Source: Brachycybe producta (lineage: Eukaryota > Arthropoda > Diplopoda > Playtdesmida > Andrognathidae). From it: a DNA stretch of 64,000 nt. Position numbers and translations under genes: made by a program. The stretch is from contig JAUPFP010000117.1 of NCBI GenBank assembly GCA_036925085.1, positions 62,001 through 126,000 on the forward strand, given 5' to 3'. Every line of letters begins with the position of its first letter. The stretch's first letter is position 1. Under the pieces are notes generated by a model. The model ran no database searches. It saw only the letters and a list, made by a program, of their open reading frames with translations, and had not been told where the DNA came from. Positions 53,904-64,000 of this stretch are shown here, one piece after another.

Positions 53904-54079
53904 GAACTTAACTTAATATTGGACAACTTTAAGTATGAAAAATAAACATATTGCTGCGACTGTTTATTTTAAAAATTAACATTTTTTCTTTAACATTGTG
54001 TCCGTGAGCTCAATAGAAAAACGATGCTAGCGCTCTTTGCGGAGATTTTTCGAAATAATTTTATGATGTAGCCTCTTAA
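53904..54079. mobile_element. Foldback family E, right part (interrupted copy)
   Basis: AACTTAATATTGGACAACTT ... AACGATGCTAGCGCTCTTTG ... GATGTAGCCTCTTAAG is the right arm completing 48449-48993. Confidence 0.75.
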
Positions 54080-54568
54080 GAAAAGGTATAGTCAGTTTTT
54101 TTTTTTAAAAAAAAAAAGTTAGCTTGGCTTAGATCTAAAGCTCCTATTTGATCCATGTATTTTCGCGATAAGTCAGAAACTGACGGTATTGTTGCTTTCA
54201 CAAGAAAAGAGGCTCTAAAGAGGAAGAAACTCGGGTTGAATATCATGTCTCTTAATTTAGAACTAAAAATTGCATCTGTGCCTTATAACGCACTATCGGG
54301 CTAAGTTCATTTCCAGAAATAACATGGGCGTCCGCAGGAACAACTCCAAGGGGGGAGGGGATTTTCAAAATTAGGTATTTATTTTTACTGCTTCATATAC
54401 TAATATCATATCCGTATATGCAACAATATCTTAAGAAATAAACTTTTTATGGCATTTAGAAATTGTGTTTAACAAAATCACTTTTTAGATAATTATCATA
54501 AAAACTTTACTTTCAAATATACAGTTTGAAAATTCTTGGGTATTGTTTAGAATAGGGCCTACGAAAAG
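54080..54568. other. Intronic AT-rich DNA, no feature recognised
   Basis: A run of T then A at about 54098-54118 and AT-rich sequence. No ORF or repeat boundary that I can support. Confidence 0.45.
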
Positions 54569-55243
54569 AAGCTACATCACGCAAAGAGTGCTAGCATCGT
54601 TTTTCTATTCAGCACATAGACCCGATGTTAAAGAAAAAATGTTAATTTTTAAAATACACAGTCGCGGCGGCAATATGTTTATTTTTCAAATTTAAAGTTG
54701 TCCAATATTAAGTTTTAACAGTGCAATGTTTTCCTTAAATTAATGCCGATCTTAATCGAGTGATAGAATGACAAAAAATTGGTAAGCGCGGTTATATTTT
54801 TAAAAACTAATTTCAAAATCGCGAATTTCTAACTCTTATGTTAATCTCCATTGAGTATGCGCTCGTAAGCAAAAAAATCCATTAAAATGCTCGTAAAAAT
54901 ACGTAAAAATAATTTTAAAAAACCACAATTAAATTTCAGTGAAGGATATTTTGTGGAGTGGATATTTTATTTCTTATTTGGGCGTACTTAATGGAGTAAT
55001 AAGATTAATTCTGTAGTTGGTTCTTCTAAATAGTCACTTTTAAAGTTTCTTAAAAACATTTTTCAAGAATACTAAAAACCATCTCTTATTTAAAACAATT
55101 TATTAATTTTAAAATTATATAAAAAAAAAGTGGCTGACATTTCGGTTGCATTGGCAATCATCTTCAGAGCCTACATTTGAAATTCGCGATTTTGAAATAG
55201 TTTTTAAAAATATAACCGCATTTGCCAATTTTGTGGTAAAATG
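54569..55243. mobile_element. Foldback family E, decayed copy
   Basis: The left arm starts AAGCTACATCACGCAAAGAG. The right arm is only partly kept (55175-55243, GAAATTCGCGATTTTGAAAT). Between them GGCTGACATTTCGGTTGCAT and ATCATCTTCAGAGCC belong to another repeat. Confidence 0.6.
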
Positions 55244-55328
55244 GTCTTTTTAGAAAGTTTCTTTGTGCTAGTTGTAATTATTTTGTTGCTGTGTCTACAT
55301 GTCGAAAAATGCGGGTTGACCCAGGATT

Positions 55329-55535
55329 GCTGATACTAGCATCAGGAGACTCTCATTTTCCTTGGCCGCGAGATGTAAAAGATGTAGGTTTTGCCACCCC
55401 TAGAATTCTTCCGGCATGTCTGCGGCTGCCACTGAAGTTTTTTTGCATTCATAGCCGTGTTCGCGTCACCCACGTGATTCCTCTGGTGCGTCTCACAGCC
55501 AAAGAAAAGGAGTCTCCTGATGCTAGTATCATCCC
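55329..55535. mobile_element. MITE with ~40 bp inverted termini
   Basis: GATACTAGCATCAGGAGACT on the left is mirrored by AGTCTCCTGATGCTAGTATC on the right (55511-55535), followed by CCTTGGC/GCCAAAGAAAAGG pairing. The open frame across it (55291-55551) has no recognisable domain. Confidence 0.65.
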
Positions 55536-55536
55536 A

Positions 55537-56534
55537 AGTAGCACAAATTAGTCGGGCCGACGTTGCTCATTTGTTGGTGTACTGCTGGTCCAACACTGTT
55601 TGAGAAAGTTGGTCCAACGTTGGGTTTGTCCACGGTAGCCAATGTTGGCATGCAGTTGGATAAGTGTCATTTCTGTCTGTTGGCCCAACGTTGGCATAAC
55701 ATTGGTTAAAAGTCGTTTCCAATGTCATCAGTCATTATTTTTAAGAGTATTTAATTAAAAACTAAAAAATTAAAAATGAGAATCTTAATTGTCCAAGCCA
55801 CCCTTATACATACCAAGCCACCCTTATACATACCAAGCCAGTGACACACTTTTCAACACTTTAAACGCTAATTAGTACTTACCAGACCCAGCGGGGACCC
55901 GATCTTGTGTCCTCCATACGCACCAATGTACAGACCCAGTCACTTACCCACTAGGCCACAATGACATCTTATTTGGAGATTGCTAAATTAGGCTTTATAA
56001 AAACTTACGAACTGTCCCTTTCTTTGTTAGAAATAGAAATTCCGTTCCATTTTAGAAAATTATCAATTAGTTATTGATATATTAATATTAATATAATATT
56101 AGCATATCAATAACTGATTAAAAATAAAATTAATGAATTAGAACTAAAATAAAAGGTCAACTATATGTTGCACCGTTCCCATCCAAGAACCCCATGATAT
56201 TAAATTGGAAAGGGGAAAAGGTTGGAAAGTGTAGAGGGGGAGATTAATTCATTTTTATTTCTAATAAATTCATTTCTATTTTTAATTAATTCATTTTTAT
56301 TTCTAAGGAGGTTGGCCAACAGTATGCTTTCCAACGTCGGGCCAATGTTGGGAATACATTGTTGGGATGTTGGCCCAATGTTGGAAATCAGCATTGGCCC
56401 AACGTTGGCAATCACACCGTTGGCCAACCACAGTTGGTTCAACATTGGGCCAAAGTTTATTGCCAATGCCGACCAAATGCCAACAATGCCGATGTTGAAC
56501 CAACGTTGGGCCAATGATTTGTGCTACCTGGGGT
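55537..56534. mobile_element. MITE with GTAGCACAAAT termini and TTGGGCCAACGTTGG interior
   Basis: Left end CCCAAGTAGCACAAATTAGT, right end complement CCAGGTAGCACAAATCATTG. Both flanks hold repeated TTGGCCCAACGTTGG/GTTGGCCCAATG blocks in inverted order. Nested inside are a tRNA-like SINE head (about 55880-55960, minus) and a repeat D piece (56150-56250). The frames at 56200-56569 come from the TTGGGCCAA repeats. Confidence 0.65.
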
Positions 56535-56714
56535 CTAGTCCTCCCGAGCCAGTAGAATTAGTGACCTAGCCACTCACTATCAATACGCGTGAAAACTCGC
56601 TCGTATCCCTGCTAAAGAGCAGATTCTACTAGTGGAAAAAGGTCCGTCACAATATTTAACTCAATACAGTCTTCCAATCAACTTGACATTGATGTGTGGT
56701 ATTTGCGCTATAGA

Positions 56715-58058
56715 CACCCTAATACCATTTACCCTAAAGACACTTGCCTTAAAAGGACATTTACCCTAAAACCATTTGATCTAAAGAGACATTTGCCCTA
56801 AACCGCTTGCCCTAAAAAATATGGCCTAACATCACTTGCCTTAAAGGGATGTTTGCCCTATAACCACTTTCCCTAAAGGGATGTTTGCCCTAAAACCACT
56901 TTCTCTAAAGGGATGTTTGCCCTAAAACCACTTTCCCTAAAGGGATGTTTGCATTAAAACCACTTTCCCTAAAGGGATGTTTGCCCTAAAACCACTTCCC
57001 TTAAAGGGATGTTTGCCCTAATAGGACATTTGCCCGAAAAAGACATTTGCCCTAAAACTATTTGCACTAAAGGGACATTTGCCCTGAAACCATTTTCCCT
57101 AATGGGATGTTTGTCCTAAAACCACTTCCCCTAAAGGGACATTTGCACTAAATTCATTTGCCCTAAAAAAAACTTGCCCTGAAGGGATGTTTGTCCGAAA
57201 ACCACATGCCCTAAAGGGACATTTGTCCTAAACCCAATTGCCCTAAAGGTACATTTGTCCTAAACCCAATTGCCCTAAAGGGACATTTGTCCTAAACCCA
57301 TTTTCCCTAAAGGGCCATTTGCCCTAAAACTGATTGCCATAAACCATTTTCCCTAAAGGGATGTTTGTCCTAAAAGAACTTGCTCTAAAGGGACATTTGC
57401 ACTAAATTAATTTGCCCTAAAGGGACATTTGCCCTAAAGGGATGTTTGTCCTAAAACCACTTTCCTTAAAGGGATGTTTGCCCTAATAGGACATTTGCCT
57501 GAAAAAAAATTTGCCCTAAAACCATTTGCACTAAAGAGACATTTGCCCTGAAACCATTTTCCCTAATGGGATGTTTGTCCTAAAACCACTTGCCCTAAAG
57601 GGACATTTGAACTAAATTCATTTGTCCTAAAACCACTTGTCCTAAAGGGATGTTTGTCCAAAAAAACTTGACCTAAAGGGACATTTGTCCTAAACCCATT
57701 TGCCCTAAAGGGTCATTTGCCCTAAAACTGTTTGCCATAAACCATTTTCCCTAAAGGGATGTTTGTCCTAAAATAACTTGCCTAAAGGGACATTTGCACT
57801 AAATTAATTTGCCCTAAAGAAACATTTCCCTTAAAACACTTGCCCTAAAGGGATGTTTGTCCTAAACCCATTTGCCCTAAAGAAACATTTGCCTTAAAAC
57901 ACTTGCCCTAAAGGGATGTTTGTCCTCAACCCATTTGCCCTAAAGGGATGTTTGTCCAAAACCCATTTGCCCTAAAGGAATGTTTGTCCTAAATCCATTT
58001 GCCCTAAAGGGTCATTTACCCTAAAGAGACATTTACCCTAAAACCGTTTGCCCTATGG
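56715..58058. repeat. CCCTAAA-based minisatellite, ~32 bp unit
   Basis: About 1.3 kb of CCCTAAAGGGATGTTTG and CCCTAAAACCA(C/T)TT(G/T) half-units alternating, giving a ~32 bp period with degenerate copies. Every half-unit carries CCCTAAA or a one-base variant. Short pieces of the same repeat are at 62400-62465. No ORF. Confidence 0.85.
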
Positions 58059-58079
58059 GGTTAGGTTGTTTGCTTCTTA

Positions 58080-58214
58080 AATTTAAATCAAAATAAACCA
58101 CACTAATAGAGGCTCCACTGTTAGTTTTAAATAGTGAATCGACATCAGCAGGATTCGAACTGCCGATCTCAAGTTTGGTAGTCAGAGACGTTACCACATG
58201 GGCTATTCAGGAAA
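58080..58214 (-). ncRNA. tRNA-derived SINE-like sequence
   Basis: Minus strand 58214-58141: TAGCCCATGTGGTAACG (A box) and CAGTTCGAATCC (B box), with tRNA-like spacing but no pairing acceptor stem. It is followed by a short body. This fits a tRNA-derived SINE rather than a functional tRNA. Confidence 0.6.
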
Positions 58215-58357
58215 TAGGAAAATGTTAGTAAGCTTTGAGCATTGCTTACAGAAATCTACAAATTTACAAATGCACAAACAAGGAAAACTACAGTATATAT
58301 ACATATAGATAATAACAGCAACATTTCCCTTAAGCCAAAAACATATGAAATAAAATG

Positions 58358-59019
58358 CGTGAGCGTGATGGCGATTTCTGACCTTTACATCCGTAGCTCG
58401 TTTCTTCCCTTGGTCACGTGGTAACCACTCGAGGAAGATCGGAGCTACCGAAGTAGGCAGATGGTGAAGGATTGTAGTCATCCTCGTGAGTAGGGGTGTA
58501 ATCTCTCAGAAGGATGGTTACCATACACTTCTGATTGCCGGTTTTTCGTCGTTCTTCTTTCATCTGAAGACGCGCTCTGTAAGGGATCCATATGCCTTCT
58601 TGCCCTATGGTGTCTCCGGCCTGTCCAGAGAATGGTTAGTTACCGAACATAAAGACAACGCAGTTTCATATTATAAACGTTTTATTCATTATTGAACAGA
58701 AACATGAACATTACAAGAATGAATTCTATTAAATCGAAGGTGCATGCACGTGCCCATGATGTGATATGGAATAGTATCAACGTAGTACAAAAAACTGAGC
58801 GAAGGAGTGCACGAGAAACAAAGAGGAACATGGTCCTTTTATACCTTGGACCTGGTTACACCTCGTAGGTGTACGCAGGTCCAAGGTATAAAAGGACCAT
58901 GGTCCTACAGGTATCAATCTGAAATTTAAGTTTAAATATAGAAAGAGGGAGGAACAGGGATGAGTCACGCACCCACCAGGCTAGCATTCCGGGAGGATCA
59001 TGACTCACTGAGTGTTACA
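58358..59019 (-). mobile_element. Solo LTR, family A, TSD AATG
   Basis: Plus-strand ends CGTGAGCGTG (first base mutated from T) and GAGTGTTACA, flanked by AATG on both sides (58354-58357, 59020-59023). It includes TTTTATACCTTGGACCT (TATA on the minus strand) twice, because a 25-30 bp palindromic duplication lies near 58836-58905. Confidence 0.82.
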
Positions 59020-59520
59020 AATGCTACAAACATAACATGAAAAACGCAAAACTCGCTGGGCTTGAAAGTATAAGTAAAATAAAGCGCTCACACAAGGTTA
59101 TTTCCACAGTACCGGCACTAATCTAAGCTATACTAGCAAAACATATATTAAAATAAACAGCGCCATAAACTTTTCTCGCTTTAAACTAAAGCCAAGTTTC
59201 TGCTAAACTTTGTTTTCAAAGAGAAATTCACCTGCTATCTAGATTTCCACATTGTAATTTAACTGTTTCAGTCAACGTCGAGTAATTGGTTTTCGTGGCA
59301 TTTGATGTGATTCGAAGTGACAATGTGACAAATGGCCACGAGCCAAAAGATTTCGACTTCTTTTATGCATGGTCTTAGTATAATGAACCCGCATAATATT
59401 TTTAAAAACTCAAATTTTTTTACTAAAGATAAAAAATAAAAGAACATGACGAAAGAAAAAAAAAAAAGACTGCGCCTCATACTTTTAAATCTTTTTGGTG
59501 TTTTCTTTTTCTTCATTACA
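59020..59520. other. Intronic DNA, no feature recognised
   Basis: AT-rich. An open frame on the minus strand (59268-59516) is Phe/Lys-rich, without motif, and is likely chance. Confidence 0.45.
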
Positions 59521-59525
59521 TTTGT

Positions 59526-60370
59526 TTTGCTAGCTATATACCCGATGTAACACGGGGCGTTCGAGACATTCTAGACATCATCGTCAGGTTTTCTGACAGG
59601 TTGCGTTACGTCACGTTGCTGCGTTGGTTGGCAGGTAAAGATTAAGATTTTTTCTTTAAGAGCCTAGATATAGCGTTTAATTCAAATTTTCTCCGAATGT
59701 AGGCGCTGCGATCGTTGTTGATTTAAAAATGGTTTTTAAAATTTTTTTCTCCAGGTTTAAAGTCACATAATAATTAATAGAAAAATAATTTAATGTGCTA
59801 TCCTTGTAAAAAGGAAACATCATAAAGCCAATAGATTAATGCTCGTGCTAATTAGTTTGTTATTGTTCTAAGTCGTTTTATACGAGAGTTCTTGAAATGT
59901 TTGTGGGATGGTTTTTTTCATCCTATGGAATTTAACCTGGAGTTAAAAAACGTAAGATTTTAAATGTTGTTTAAAAATGGAAGCACCTCTCACAATTTAG
60001 AAAAACAAATCATCCTGAAGAAAATAAACACATGAAAGTACGTGCTAATTGTTTTATTGCTCTAAATCATTTTTAATGAGAGTTCTTCTAACTTTTGGGA
60101 CGTTGTTTTGCTACTATGGGACTTAACACGGAGTTAAAAAATAGAAAAACCTTTTCAAAATTTATAAAAAGAAAACATCGTGAAGCCAATACATGAAAGC
60201 ACGTGAGAACTTTTTTGTTATTGTTCTAGATTGTTTTTAACGAGAGTTCCTCAAATGTTTGTGCGGCGGTTTTTGATTCGATGGGATTTAACATGAAGTA
60301 AAAAAACGAAGGATTTTAAACCTTGTTTAAAAAGAAAAGGACCTTTTCAAAATTTATATAAAGCGAACAC
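59526..60370. repeat. CCCGATGT..ACACGGG end and three-copy tandem repeat
   Basis: 59533-59560 has TATACCCGATGTAACACGGG, a terminus-like inverted pair. 59815-60370 contains three diverged tandem units (TAAGTCGTTTTATACGAGAG at 59867, AAATCATTTTTAATGAGAG at 60063, AGATTGTTTTTAACGAGAG at 60227; spacing ~195 and ~164). Each unit has GGGATTTAACATGAAGT-like text and CCAATA(C/G)AT..GCACGTG-like text. Confidence 0.6.
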
Positions 60371-60441
60371 TTAAAGAACAATACTTTTATTGTATTTTGC
60401 GCTTTAATGTATTTTAATTGAGCGATTGTGAGGTGATTTAT

Positions 60442-61182
60442 TGTAATAAACCACCTTCGTGGAGGATAGAATATACCAAAAAGTGGTTGGCTAAGCCTCT
60501 TATTCAGTCCTAGGTTCGGGAGGAAGGGAACAAATTAATCCGTTTCCATTTATTCACAAGTTCCTCTTTAGTGAACTTTTACAGTTAAAAGGATCTTTTA
60601 GCTGTCTGTTACCTTTCGGGCTATCACCCGATTAAAAGCTTGTTGATCATGTTGTGTAGTCTCATCTAGGATTGGAGATCCAGGTTTGCACCTGGGTTGA
60701 CAGCTCTAGATGATAAAATGTTAGAACTTTCATTCGATCCAATAGGTATAAAAATAAGACTTCTGCAACTTTTTAAGCATAGTAACAGTTTATTTACTTC
60801 TTACAGAAATCTATTCCAAGTCGGACATAGATCCTGTCTCCAGAGTCTTCAAAAAGACTGTTCTTAACCTACATACAAAGACACCGCCTTTTATACCCAA
60901 AAAGAGAATACTGAGAACAATTTCTCAGAATCCTCCCATTGGTCACAAACAACAGAAAAAACCAAACTGACCAATCAAAAATGATTGACCAGTGATCACC
61001 AAAATATTAGAGATGATTCACCCTTTAATTAAAAGAGTAAAAGAAAACGTAAACAACTCAATTAAAAATACATAAAATCCACTCATGTGGAAGGGCAGAG
61101 TGGCCCAGAAGCTACAACAACATACAGAGTGTAATCAAAGGCGCTAAATAAAAATAAAAGAGCGGCGGCGCCAAACATCTCA
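60442..61182 (-). mobile_element. Solo LTR, family F, TSD TTAT
   Basis: 741 bp; plus-strand ends TGTAATAAACCACC and CAAACATCTCA, flanked by TTAT (60438-60441 and 61183-61186). In minus sense it has GGTATAAAAGGCGGTG (TATA) and AAGTAAATAAACTG (polyadenylation signal). This copy defines the family whose fragments are at 4310-4960, 13905-14197, 15020-15290, 16368-16639 and 56537-56655. Confidence 0.82.
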
Positions 61183-61186
61183 TTAT

Positions 61187-62017
61187 TGCAAGTTCAGTTA
61201 ATACAACATATAGTAAAACTCATCCGTCTCGTTGTCGTCTGCTCAAAACAACAAGATGGCGGTGTATCTAGGCTCTTGACATTGGGTCAATTGGGCTCAA
61301 TAGAAAAACGAGGGCTCAATAAAAAAACGATGCTAACGCTCATTGCAGAGATTTTTGTTAATGTATAGCCTCTTGACTCGATGGTTCTCATTTTTTGTCT
61401 TGTAGTTGGACAATTGAAAAGTTGATGATGTGCGCCCTACTCAGTAATTTTAACTCTAATGTATAATATGAATCGTGGTGTAATTCGGTTATATCCATGG
61501 CTTGCATTACAAAAATCATTATATCGATCATTGATAATTATAATTATGTACGGTTATCAGTGATTGAAACAAAAGAAGAATATATTGGGACCAAGAGGTT
61601 CAGCCAGCAACGGGCCAACATGTAAAATGTTGGGACCAATATGGACAAATATAATATTGGGTCAGATCATTAGACCAACATTTTTTTTATTATGAACTCC
61701 CAATGGTTGACATTTTAATTTAATGCACTTTATTAATGCACTTTTGCTATTATTGTTGATTTGAAATTTTGCAGAATTTCAAGTACGATCGTATTATATT
61801 TCAAGTCCTTTTTTACAAATGGCTTTGGCTATTGAACATCATAAAAGTCACTGACAACCTTGTGTGGAAAAACAACATAACTCCAAAACATTTTTTTATA
61901 AATAACTATCTGGCTTACTCATTCGATTGTTATAATTATATCACAAAGGTAAATTAGATTAATACACATACAAAAAAAATCAATGTTTGTGAACACGAAA
62001 CATTTGAATCAACTCAC
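61187..62017. other. Intron with foldback E fragment
   Basis: 61266-61382 is a family E arm (AAAACGATGCTAACGCTCAT ... TATAGCCTCTTGA). 61580-61690 has TTGGGACCAATATGG-like repeats. The remainder is AT-rich without a supported gene. Confidence 0.5.
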
Positions 62018-62157
62018 CGGTTCCGATCGAGGATCTTCATTATCATATGCTTCGGAGTAAGCAAGAACGGATCTGGACTTTGATACATTTTGAGATTCAC
62101 CACCAAACGAAGAAGAGATTCTGCTGCTGCTAAATGTCACAGATTCTTCAGCAAAAC
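62018..62157 (-). CDS. RhoGEF gene, upstream 140 nt exon
   Basis: Acceptor GTCATAATAG, donor CCG|GTGAGT. It encodes FAEESVTFSSSRISSSFGGE then SQNVSKSRSVLAYSEAYDNE and DPRSEP, a Ser-rich low-complexity segment without a known domain. It enters in phase 1 and leaves in phase 0, so it can splice directly to VIEQHVV at 11817. It cannot splice in frame to the acceptor at 34342, which also needs a phase 1 donor. Excellent splice sites and an open frame support it; assignment to this gene is by strand and phase. Confidence 0.7.
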
Positions 62158-62845
62158 CTATTATGACAAAATATTTCATGTTAACACTGTTTAATTTTGA
62201 GGTCGTTTAAAAAGTAACGAGTAACATGAGTAAGTGTAACCATGACATTTGTAAAGTGCCGGATTTTGCACTGAAACATTTTGGCAAAAAAGACGAGCCA
62301 AGACAGTACCGGTTTTAAGACCTCTGTCCATGTGTCTTGACAAATCCCGGAATTTACTTGGCACCTGGCACTGACTGTGTGTATGTTATTTGGGATATAG
62401 ACATTTCTCTTAAAGACACATCCCCTAAAGCCATCTACCCTAATGCAATTGCCCTAAAGTAGGGTTACCATATCCTGCTCGCAGGAAAAGTGGATACCTA
62501 AAAATCTCGAACAAGAAAAATTGAGAGGAGTCTGGCATTCAGTTCTTCACTGAATTTGCACATATGTTTTGGTATATTTTAGTTATTGAAATAAAATTTA
62601 AGAAGAGTTAACTAATCAACAACTTAAGTTCAACATGTGCTCACCAATGTCAAAGACTACTAGTCTACAACTGTGTAAGACTGAAACAATTACTCAGTCT
62701 CAGTAAAATTAGAAAGCCTAAAAGGGAGAGTCGGCAACTAGCAAATTGCAGCCATGTTTTCTCCAAAATTGTATTATAATGAAGTTTTAGATTAAAGATT
62801 GTGGCAATTTGCTAGTCACACCCTACATTATCTGACAGTATATAA
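62158..62845. other. Intron, minisatellite fragment
   Basis: 62400-62465 carries ACCCTAATGCAATTGCCCTAAAG, a remnant of the 56.7-58.0 kb minisatellite. GCAAATTGCAGCC..TGGCAATTTGC near 62740-62810 is a short inverted pair. Nothing else supported. Confidence 0.5.
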
Positions 62846-63510
62846 TGTAGCGACCCGGACAGCCTGTCCAAACCCCCTGGTAAGAATTTTTTCCTGAAAC
62901 ATACCAGTCCCGACTCCCACTAGGGACAGGATCGTTCTCGTTGTGCCGCCAGAAAACCGTTGGGTGGCATTGGCCACTGCGGAGTCTTCCTCACTGCTGT
63001 CGTTTGTAGTAAAAAACAGCAACTAAAAAAGAACCACAGCCAAACAAATGGTTCTGCCATTCTCTGGCGCGAATTTACCAGCCAAAGTGACGGAGAAAGG
63101 AGTGGTGATTTCTCTCTAAAATCCCACCTTGCCACCGTTAACTCTCCGAAAAACGACACAACACAGTGATAGAAAGTTTATCGAAATATATTTAATGAAC
63201 ACTTATGGTAACAACAATAATTACAACAACTGGCGAACTTGGACCGCAAAACCCATTATATAATGGGTTTACCCAAGTTTTATATAAAACAAAGGTAATA
63301 AATAGAACACAAATGACGTGTTGCCTGGAGGATAACCTGGCCTCCAGCAGACCCCAGGCTGCTCGACCTGGGGGACAGTGGTAATACCTGACCTCTCACC
63401 CATTGAACCTAATGGTGAGAGGCCTGCTGGACACAACATGTTGTCGTGACCACCATCAGGAATTAGTCTGCTCCTTCAATTACCTGCTGGAGCCAGACCA
63501 AGTTGTCAAA
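62846..63510 (-). mobile_element. Solo LTR, Gypsy family B-like, TSD ATAA
   Basis: 665 bp; plus-strand ends TGTAGCGACCCGG and CCAAGTTGTCAAA (last CACA mutated), flanked by ATAA (62842-62845, 63511-63514). Shares CTCTCACCCATTGAACCTAATG and CAGACCCCAGGCTGCTCGACC-type blocks with LTRs B and B2, and GGAGCAGAC-like start text in minus sense. Confidence 0.78.
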
Positions 63511-63514
63511 ATAA

Positions 63515-63879
63515 AATATTAGATAATTACCCTAAATCAGTATATGTGCCACTATCTTTTACCAATTACAGAAACTTATGATGTGTAAGTTTGTGTTACT
63601 TATGTAGTTTGAAAAAAAGTAGTATATTAGTAGCAAAAAAGAAAGGAAACTATATAAACCCGGACATTTTTTTGCATTTTAAAAGATTTTGTCGAGATGT
63701 GTCAAATATGCAAATTTTCTTAGGTGTAAATAACAAAAACGTCCAAAAGTTAGAATTTACATGGCTATTTATAGCACTTTAAAGTTTTTTTGTTATGATA
63801 ACGCACATACATGTGCGTCTTAACCTATATCATTTTTATTTGAATCAAATGATTTTTTTAAAACTGGATACTGTGCCTC
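63515..63879. other. AT-rich DNA, no feature recognised
   Basis: An open frame at 63591-63782 (plus) has no motif; treated as chance. Confidence 0.45.
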
Positions 63880-63894
63880 CAGGCCCCTCTCAAT

Positions 63895-64000
63895 AATGGC
63901 GTGATGAACGTATCAAGAGAATGGTATGTGGGGAAAAAGCGGAGGAGGTCTTAGTTGTTCTGCAGGTGGGGGTTAATGATGTGTGTAGACAGTTTGGAGG
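63895..64000 (+). mobile_element. Possible SGNH-hydrolase-like fragment of a retroelement (cut by window end)
   Basis: The frame translates to DERIKRMVCGEKAEEVLVVL followed by QVGVNDVCRQFG. V-x-V-G-x-N-D resembles block III (G-x-N-D) of SGNH esterase-like domains, which occur in some CR1-type LINE ORFs and other mobile elements. Only about 35 codons are visible, so this is tentative. Confidence 0.35.

Noticed and set aside
55140..55185. GGCTGACATTTCGGTTGCAT ... ATCATCTTCAG as a coding motif
   Set aside because: Recognisable as part of an interspersed repeat, but too short to classify.
56200..56569. Open frames with repeated NIGPT/GPML peptides
   Set aside because: Translation of TTGGGCCAACGTTGG repeats in a MITE.
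56715..58058. CRISPR array or true telomere
   Set aside because: Units are degenerate and contiguous, without unique spacers; the CCCTAAA motif is embedded in a 32 bp unit, not a pure heptamer array.
58141..58214. Functional tRNA gene
   Set aside because: A and B boxes are good, but the acceptor stem does not pair and a SINE-like body follows.

Overview
The window is nuclear DNA from an animal, most likely an AT-rich invertebrate. It shows a spliced host gene with long introns, GT-AG junctions, LTR retrotransposons, non-LTR (LINE) fragments whose 3' ends carry short tandem tails, tRNA-derived SINE-like pieces and many palindromic MITEs. There is no bacterial-type gene organisation.

Host gene (minus strand, spanning most of the window). 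Eight exons can be read with splice sites and phases. They encode a Rho guanine-nucleotide exchange factor with an SH3 domain (exons at 11705-11817 and 7253-7429) directly followed by a DH (RhoGEF) domain (exons at 6972-7142, 5647-5716, 1884-1976 and 1388-1483; the rest lies past base 1). The SH3-DH order and short linker resemble obscurin/UNC-89-type proteins, but a Trio/Kalirin relative is not excluded. Upstream lie a ~2.6 kb exon (31701-34342) with a fourfold Cys repeat and low-complexity tracts, and a 140 nt exon (62018-62157). By splice phase these two cannot be joined to each other, which suggests alternative exons. The introns hold nearly all the repeats.

Repeats by region. 0.7-6.6 kb: LINE 3' ends and palindromic MITEs. 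7.5-10.5 kb: three LTR-type repeats, one solo LTR (8102-8885) inside another. 12-16.6 kb: foldback and LTR fragments. 16885-29510: a complete 12.6 kb Ty3/Gypsy-type element on the minus strand with almost identical LTRs and a 4 bp target-site duplication (TSD). It has gag, protease-RT-RNase H-integrase, and a very long extra ORF after integrase; its pol is broken by stops and frameshifts. It sits inside an older interspersed repeat, intact copies of which are at 46.7-47.7 kb. 36684-41612: a second LTR family with gag but no pol, TSD ACAG. 42-47.8 kb: a LINE cut by several later insertions. 48994-53899: a deleted relative of the 12.6 kb element (plus strand, TSD ACTC) inside a foldback element. 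55.3-58.1 kb: MITEs and a 1.3 kb minisatellite built on CCCTAAA. 58-63.5 kb: SINE-like sequence, three solo LTRs and a three-copy tandem repeat.

The most interesting system is the pair of related Gypsy elements. They share (i) a leader of ~72 bp tandem units, each carrying a CGGAC...GTCCG stem-loop, and (ii) a conserved C-terminal domain of an extra ORF in the place where env would be. That domain survives in the deletion derivative, although protease, RT, RNase H and integrase do not.
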